The notes under the pieces: generated by a model
Told to the model about the DNA's origin: nothing
Seen by the model: the letters and a program-made list of their open reading frames with translations, nothing else
Databases searched by the model: none
From: Erythrobacter sp.
GTDB lineage: Bacteria > Pseudomonadota > Alphaproteobacteria > Sphingomonadales > Sphingomonadaceae
NCBI GenBank assembly: GCA_027311945.1
Contig: DAICXZ010000005.1
Location: 1-64,000, forward strand
Direction: 5' to 3'
DNA: 64,000 bases
Program-made: the position numbers and the translations under genes
Shown: piece after piece, positions 59,739 through 64,000 of the stretch
Position numbering within the stretch: the first letter of the stretch is position 1
How the letters are laid out: every line of letters starts with the position of its first letter

Positions 59739-61580
59739 CTAGCCGCGCTGGCTCCACTGTTGATGGCCGCGCGGCGCTTCTGTGTCTTCGACGAATTCGG
59801 CCCCCGGAAAGGCCTCGAGCGTGGCCCGCACCAGCGGATGAGCGCGCACCCGAGCCAGCTCCGCCGCCTTTTCCGCCTCGGCCTGTTCGGTTAGCGAGGG
59901 AGCGCCCTGCCCCTCGCCGCGTTCGACCCGCCAGCTTGCGCCAGTGGCCTTCACCAGCGCCTCGCGAATCTCGCGCGAGGGATCGTCGCTGATGCCATCG
60001 GCCAGTTGGTAGATCAGTTCGCCCGGTGCAAGACTGATCACCCGCACCCAGTCGCGCATGGTGCTGGCTGCGATCAGCGCGCCGCTGTGATCGACCCGGT
60101 CGACCAGTTCGGCCCAATCGAGCCCGCCCTGCTGTGCCGAAACGACCGGAGCCGCGGCCGGACCGGATGCCGATGCGCTTGCTGGAGGTGCAGCGCCGAC
60201 CGAGCCGCTCGCCGCCATATCCTGCAGTTGCCGCGCGAGCTTGCCCGGATCGGGCATGTCGGCCGCATGAAGCACACGCAGCAGCGCCATCTGCGCCGCC
60301 ACCAGCGGATCGGGCGCGCGGGCAACTTCCTCGTGCCCTTTGAGCAGCAACTGCCACAAGCGGTGCACCTGCCCCGGCGAAAGCCGCCCAGCCCAATCGC
60401 TCACCGCCTCACGCTCGTCAGCGATAGGCGCATCGCTCTCGCCGCCTGCAACCTGCGCCAGCGCGATCTTGTGAGTGAATTCCATCAAGGAGCGGATCAG
60501 CGCCAGTGGCTCCACCCCGAGCGCATATTGCCCGTCGACAGCCGCGAGCATCTCGGGCGCTTCGCCTTTCAGCAGATGCTCGAACAGACGCCTGCGCGCA
60601 CCGCGATCGGCAAGGCCCAGCATCGACTGGACCTTGGCGGCCGTCACCTTGGTCTCGCCGTCGCCCGAATCCATGTCGGCATGGGCAATGGCCTGATCGA
60701 GGATCGACAGCCCGTCACGCACCGAGCCTTCGGCGGCAGAAGCGACCAGCGCGATGGCCTCGTCCTCGGCCTTGACGCCTTCCAGTTCGCAGATGTGGGC
60801 GAAGTGGCTCGCCAGCAGCTCGGCAGGAATGCGGCGCAGGTCGAAACGCTGCGTGCGGCTGAGCACCGTCACCGGCAGCTTGTCGACCTCGGTCGTCGCA
60901 AACAGGAATTTTACGTGTGCAGGCGGCTCTTCCAGCGTCTTCAGCAGCGCGTTGAAGGCATTGCGAGAGAGCATGTGCACTTCGTCGATAATGTAGATCT
61001 TGTAGCGCGCCGAAACGGCGGCATAGCGCACCGCCTCGATGATCTCGCGCACGTCGTCGACGCCGGTGTGGCTGGCGGCGTCCATCTCGATCACGTCGAT
61101 ATGACGGCCCTCGGCGATGGCCTTGCACGGTTCGCACACCCCACAAGGATTGATCGTCGGGCCGCCCTCGCCATCGGGGCCGATGCAATTAAGCGCCTTG
61201 GCGATCAGCCGCGCGGTGCTGGTCTTGCCGACCCCGCGCACGCCGGTCATCAGGAAGGCATGGGCCAGCCGGTCGCGCGCGATGGCGTTCGACAGCGTCT
61301 GCACCATCGGCTCCTGCCCGATCAGCTCGGAAAAGGTCTGAGGCCGGTATTTGCGGGCGAGCACACGATAGGGCTGATTCGCGGCCGGAGGCATCGGAGC
61401 AGGCGCGACCGGTGCAGGCGTGGAGGGTTCCGCTACACTTGACGGAGCCGCAGCAGGCGCGGGGTCGCCGAACATTGCGTTCTGCCCTGCAGCCTCAAGC
61501 TCAGCCGCGCTCGGCTTGGCCTCGTCCTCATCGCCCATATTCCAGGGTGGTAGGCCAGAATTGTCCGGTGAATCGCTCAT
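59739..61580 (-). CDS. dnaX: DNA polymerase III subunits gamma/tau
   Basis: This 613-residue clamp-loader ATPase has an unstructured alanine/proline-rich N-terminal extension of about 70 residues. Then come VLARKYRPQTFSELIGQEPM, Walker A GVRGVGKTSTARLIAK, a zinc-binding cysteine cluster (CIGPDGEG...CGVCEPC), DEVHMLS and the sensor LFATTEVDKLP. Tau-specific domains IV-V follow with an alanine-rich linker. I did not see an obvious A-rich slippery site producing gamma by frameshifting. Confidence 0.95.
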   Translation of the reverse strand: MSDSPDNSGLPPWNMGDEDEAKPSAAELEAAGQNAMFGDPAPAAAPSSVAEPSTPAPVAPAPMPPAANQPYRVLARKYRPQTFSELIGQEPMVQTLSNAIARDRLAHAFLMTGVRGVGKTSTARLIAKALNCIGPDGEGGPTINPCGVCEPCKAIAEGRHIDVIEMDAASHTGVDDVREIIEAVRYAAVSARYKIYIIDEVHMLSRNAFNALLKTLEEPPAHVKFLFATTEVDKLPVTVLSRTQRFDLRRIPAELLASHFAHICELEGVKAEDEAIALVASAAEGSVRDGLSILDQAIAHADMDSGDGETKVTAAKVQSMLGLADRGARRRLFEHLLKGEAPEMLAAVDGQYALGVEPLALIRSLMEFTHKIALAQVAGGESDAPIADEREAVSDWAGRLSPGQVHRLWQLLLKGHEEVARAPDPLVAAQMALLRVLHAADMPDPGKLARQLQDMAASGSVGAAPPASASASGPAAAPVVSAQQGGLDWAELVDRVDHSGALIAASTMRDWVRVISLAPGELIYQLADGISDDPSREIREALVKATGASWRVERGEGQGAPSLTEQAEAEKAAELARVRAHPLVRATLEAFPGAEFVEDTEAPRGHQQWSQRG

Positions 61581-61689
61581 TCCCGCAATCTAGGCCGCTG
61601 CGCTCGCGCTGTCGAACGATTGCAAGATCAGGGAAGACACGATATTAAGTTTTGTATTGCAACTATTATCGCAGTTTGGGATCAAAGCC

Positions 61690-62172
61690 ATGATCGAAGC
61701 GGGACGTTTCACCGATAGCTACGAGGGCCCACTGGTGATGTTTATCATCGGGATGCGGATCAACGCCTTTCACAAGATCGGCAAATGGCTCCCGGTGGCA
61801 CGCGCCATGGAGCCGATGCTGGCCGAACTTTCCCAGACCCCGGAGAGCGGCTTCCTCGGTGCCGAGCCGATGCTTAAGGGCCTGCGCACAGTGCTGCTGG
61901 TGCAATACTGGCGCGATTTCGATAGCCTCGAAGCCTATGCGCGCGACCGATCGCAATCGCATTGGCCCGCCTGGGCGGCCTTCAACAAGGCAATTGGCAA
62001 CGACGGCAGCGTCGGCATCTTTCACGAAACCTACTGCGTGCCCGCCGGAGCGCACGAAACCATCGGGGTTAACATGGAGCCCTTCGGCCTTGCCCGCTTT
62101 ACCGGGCGGCGCGCAGCATCGGGCAACCGCGCCGAAGCGCGAACCCGCATGAATGCCGGACTGAGGGGATAA
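61690..62172 (+). CDS. DUF4188-type protein
   Basis: About 160 residues from ATG 61690 (MIEAGRFTDSYEGPLVMFII), with MRINAFHKIGKWLPVARAM and a WPAWAAFNKAIGNDGSVGIF-HETY segment typical of DUF4188, a family distantly related to small heme or ABM-fold proteins including aldoxime dehydratase relatives. Function is unknown. The upstream TTG in the ORF track is not convincing. It is divergent from dnaX and ends just before the SRP RNA gene. Confidence 0.75.
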   Translation: MIEAGRFTDSYEGPLVMFIIGMRINAFHKIGKWLPVARAMEPMLAELSQTPESGFLGAEPMLKGLRTVLLVQYWRDFDSLEAYARDRSQSHWPAWAAFNKAIGNDGSVGIFHETYCVPAGAHETIGVNMEPFGLARFTGRRAASGNRAEARTRMNAGLRG

Positions 62173-62173
62173 G

Positions 62174-62263
62174 AGGAGCCGAGCGACCCGCCGCAAGACA
62201 CTTGGGCTGCTTCCTTCCGGACCTGACCCGGTGAGCGAACGCAAACGTCCACCCGACTCCCGG
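62174..62263 (-). ncRNA. ffs: Signal recognition particle RNA, small bacterial type
   Basis: The minus strand contains GGTCAGGTCCGGAAGGAAGC, the invariant apical domain of bacterial SRP RNA, which binds Ffh. Flanking sequences GAGTCGGG...CTCGGCTC pair to close the hairpin, giving an RNA of about 85-90 bases. Exact ends are approximate. Its protein partner receptor FtsY is encoded at 28.5 kb. Confidence 0.9.
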
Positions 62264-62298
62264 CGCGCCCTATGGCGCAGCCGGGAGAGGATTTCAAC

Positions 62299-62577
62299 TC
62301 ATTTGAAGTTGTCGGCGTAAGCCTGAATTTTCAGCGCGCGCGGCGGGGTCTTGTGGACGAGCACGTCGATGCCGTGCTTATCGGCATAGGCCTGCGCGGC
62401 CTCGCAGCTTTCGAACTTCAGTTGCACCTGCTGCTGGGTGTCGCCGCTCCCGGCCCAGCCCATCAGCGGATCGGGCTTCTTGGCTTCGGCAGGCACAAAA
62501 TCGAGCACCCACTGGTCGGTGCGGGCCTTGCCGGACTGCATGGCGTTCTTCGGACGCTGGTAGATACGGGCTTGCAT
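62299..62577 (-). CDS. NADH dehydrogenase accessory subunit, NDUFS4-like (ETC complex I)
   Basis: This 92-residue protein (MQARIYQRPKNAMQSGKART, then WVLDFVPAEAKKPDPLMGW) matches the alphaproteobacterial homologue of mitochondrial complex I subunit NDUFS4/18 kDa. It supports stability of the NADH-oxidising arm. ATG 62577 is preferred because AGGTCAG lies just upstream; the ATG at 62592 has no ribosome-binding site. It lies alone between the SRP RNA and hrpB. Confidence 0.9.
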   Translation of the reverse strand: MQARIYQRPKNAMQSGKARTDQWVLDFVPAEAKKPDPLMGWAGSGDTQQQVQLKFESCEAAQAYADKHGIDVLVHKTPPRALKIQAYADNFK

Positions 62578-62644
62578 GGTTCTGACCTGCATTGAATTGA
62601 AAAGTCCGCTCGCCCTGAGCGGGATCGCGAATTCGGCTCCTAGA

Positions 62645-64000
62645 TCAGTCGCTCGTGCGTGTGAAGGCATTCTTGGTCTTGAGGCTCGGGCGCTCGGTCC
62701 ACGGAGCGTCGGGCCAGCGGTGCTTGGGGTAGCGCCCCTTCATATCCTTGGCGACATCGGCCCACGATCCGCGCCAGAATCCGGGCAGATCGCGCGTGGC
62801 CTGGAGCGGCCGCCCCGCCGGGCTGGTGAGGTGAAGCAACAGAGGCGTGGTGCCGATCATCGGGTGCTGGTCGAGCCCGAACAGCGCCTGCACCCGTATC
62901 TCGCAGGCGGGGGCATGGTCGCTGTCATAATCGATGGCGTGGTGTGTGCCCGCCGGGCTGACGAACTGGCGCGGGGCGAGCTGGTCGAGGGTCTGGCGTT
63001 CGTCCCACGAAAGCAGGTTCAGCGCCGCTTCGGCATAGCGCCCCGCTGGCAAATCGAGCTTGCGCTTGCCTTCGAGCAACGGGGCGAGCCACTCGTCTGC
63101 GCGCGCTGCAAGCTGCTCGGGCGCGAGCGCAACAATCCCGGCGAAGCGGCCTCGGGCGAGGAGACTTTTCGGCAGCAAGTCCACAAGCTTATCCACAGCC
63201 ATTTCCACCAGCAGCGCGGTGATAGTATCCGGGTCCGGCTCGGGGTCGGGCCCGCTGGCAAGCGTGATCGCGCCCAGCCGCCTTTCGCGCCGTGCCTCGA
63301 CCCTGCCCTCGCCCTCGTTCCAGCGCGCGATCGAGCGCTTTTCAATGAGGCCGCCGAGGTGCTGCTCGATCTCTTCCAGCGCCAGCGGAGCGGCGGCGGT
63401 GATGCGGGCGGCCTTGGCTTGCCCCTGCGCATCGCCGATCGCCAGCCACTCGCCGCGCGCCAGCGGGCTGGCCGGATCGAGCCGATAGCCACGCCCACCC
63501 GCCGAGAGCCAGGTCTCGCCCGAGGGATCGCGGCGGCGGGCAATGTTATCGGGCAAGGCGCGGGCGATGAGGATAGCCGGAGTTACAGCACCTCCATCCG
63601 TTCGCGTCGAGCGCAGTCGAGACGCATCGCGCCCGGTGTCTCGACTGCGCTCGACACGAACGGACCCTGCGCCATTGTCCGTGGCCAGCTTCGCCCATCG
63701 CTGCGCCAACTTGCGCGCCGCCTCGGCCCGCCCCGAACGCTCACCATCCCAGCGCATCAGTCGCGCTTCAAGGTCTTCGCTGCGACCGCCAAGTCCGCGC
63801 TCCTGCAGCAGCACCGCCAGTTTCGCCCCCAGCAGCGCCGCACCGCTGTCCGCCCCGGCGAGCACCATGGCGGCCTGCCACGGCTCCATCGGCAACGCCG
63901 CAATCGCGCGGCCCTGCGCGGTGATCGCCCCCGCCTCATCGAGCGCACCGAGCTTGCCCAGCCGCTCGCGCGCCGAAGCCAGCGAGGCCTCGGGCGGGGG
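62645..64000 (-). CDS. hrpB: ATP-dependent helicase HrpB, C-terminal part
   Basis: The frame is open to the window edge and encodes about 451 residues of the C-terminal region of a DEAH-type HrpB helicase. It includes the HrpB_C domain with KSLLARGRFAGIVAL, LPAGRYAEAALNLLSWDERQ and LPGFWRGSWADVAKDMKGRY-PKHRWP. The helicase motifs must lie upstream, outside the window. Near the residue string DNGAGS the protein contains VERSRDTGRDASRLRSTRTD, translated from a palindromic repeat (63598-63663) and unlike the family. The start of the listed ORF (63895) is an internal methionine. Confidence 0.9.
   Translation of the reverse strand, partial: PPPEASLASARERLGKLGALDEAGAITAQGRAIAALPMEPWQAAMVLAGADSGAALLGAKLAVLLQERGLGGRSEDLEARLMRWDGERSGRAEAARKLAQRWAKLATDNGAGSVRVERSRDTGRDASRLRSTRTDGGAVTPAILIARALPDNIARRRDPSGETWLSAGGRGYRLDPASPLARGEWLAIGDAQGQAKAARITAAAPLALEEIEQHLGGLIEKRSIARWNEGEGRVEARRERRLGAITLASGPDPEPDPDTITALLVEMAVDKLVDLLPKSLLARGRFAGIVALAPEQLAARADEWLAPLLEGKRKLDLPAGRYAEAALNLLSWDERQTLDQLAPRQFVSPAGTHHAIDYDSDHAPACEIRVQALFGLDQHPMIGTTPLLLHLTSPAGRPLQATRDLPGFWRGSWADVAKDMKGRYPKHRWPDAPWTERPSLKTKNAFTRTSD
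63598..63663. repeat. 66-bp palindromic repeat inside the hrpB reading frame
   Basis: Two 28-base arms, CCGTTCGCGTCGAGCGCAGT (continuing CGAGACGC) and its near-perfect inverse at 63636-63663, surround a 10-base centre. Differences between the arms are two transitions. The 66 bases equal exactly 22 codons, so the frame of hrpB is preserved. The GTCGAGCGCAGTCGAGA core is the type of sequence normally seen in intergenic REP-like repeats. Confidence 0.85.

Noticed and set aside
59739-61580. Programmed frameshift in dnaX giving gamma
   Set aside because: No A-rich slippery heptamer with a following hairpin was noticed at the expected position; the gene reads as full-length tau.
1-64000. CRISPR array
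   Set aside because: No series of regularly spaced direct repeats was seen; the repeats present are isolated palindromes.

Overview
This window looks like chromosomal DNA from an alphaproteobacterium of the order Sphingomonadales, probably close to Erythrobacteraceae. The inference rests on high GC, the housekeeping gene types, an elongator tRNA-Met of alphaproteobacterial type, a perfect GAAC-N7-GAAC LexA box, and a bamA-ompH-fabZ cluster that lacks lpxD and lpxA, as expected of a lineage that carries glycosphingolipids instead of lipopolysaccharide. No 16S gene is present, so genus is not fixed.

Bases 1-11,150 are accessory. An IS3-family end has cut the N-terminus off a flavin monooxygenase. 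A complete IS427-type IS5 element sits between an MFS exporter and a KAP P-loop NTPase that lost its C-terminus. A GNAT acetyltransferase and an unrecognised membrane-anchored protein follow. Then comes an iron-uptake operon (PepSY membrane protein, 67-aa membrane protein, TonB-dependent receptor), bracketed by a complete tRNA-Met gene and a second copy of that tRNA's 3' end. An integrase-like relic lies beside the intact tRNA, so this part reads as a small decayed tRNA-targeted island.

From 11,300 onward the content is mainly core. 11.3-20.8 kb holds a 2'-5' RNA ligase-like protein, mltG, fabF, acpP, a frameshifted secreted TPR protein, aspS, rnd, a GIY-YIG gene framed by inverted palindromes, oxyR and pgsA. 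20.9-32.3 kb holds an LplT-like carrier, a ThDP enzyme, an EVE protein, a GGDEF-EAL protein, the tightly overlapped dapF-mtaB-ftsY run, yciB and kup. 32.4-37.4 kb is the cytochrome c maturation operon ccmCDEFGHI. 37.4-40.5 kb has a leucine dehydrogenase-like enzyme, tRNA-His, a three-gene + strand operon (2OG-Fe(II) hydroxylase, ABM-like protein, GFA-like zinc protein) and rpmE.

40.6-52.9 kb is the envelope and translation block read on the minus strand: rpsB-tsf, then pyrH-frr-uppS-cdsA-dxr-rseP-bamA-ompH-fabZ, interrupted by one oppositely oriented secreted-protein gene. 53.0-64.0 kb contains a LexA-controlled small membrane protein, pssA and psd, tRNA-Tyr, a TrmH-family methyltransferase, hupB, lon, ybaB, dnaX, the SRP RNA, a complex I accessory subunit and the C-terminal part of hrpB, whose reading frame contains a palindromic repeat.

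The items most worth a second look are the SOS-box/small-protein locus, the palindrome translated inside hrpB, the GIY-YIG gene with its palindromic borders, the tRNA-Met island, and the AT-richer, enlarged GAD domain of aspS.
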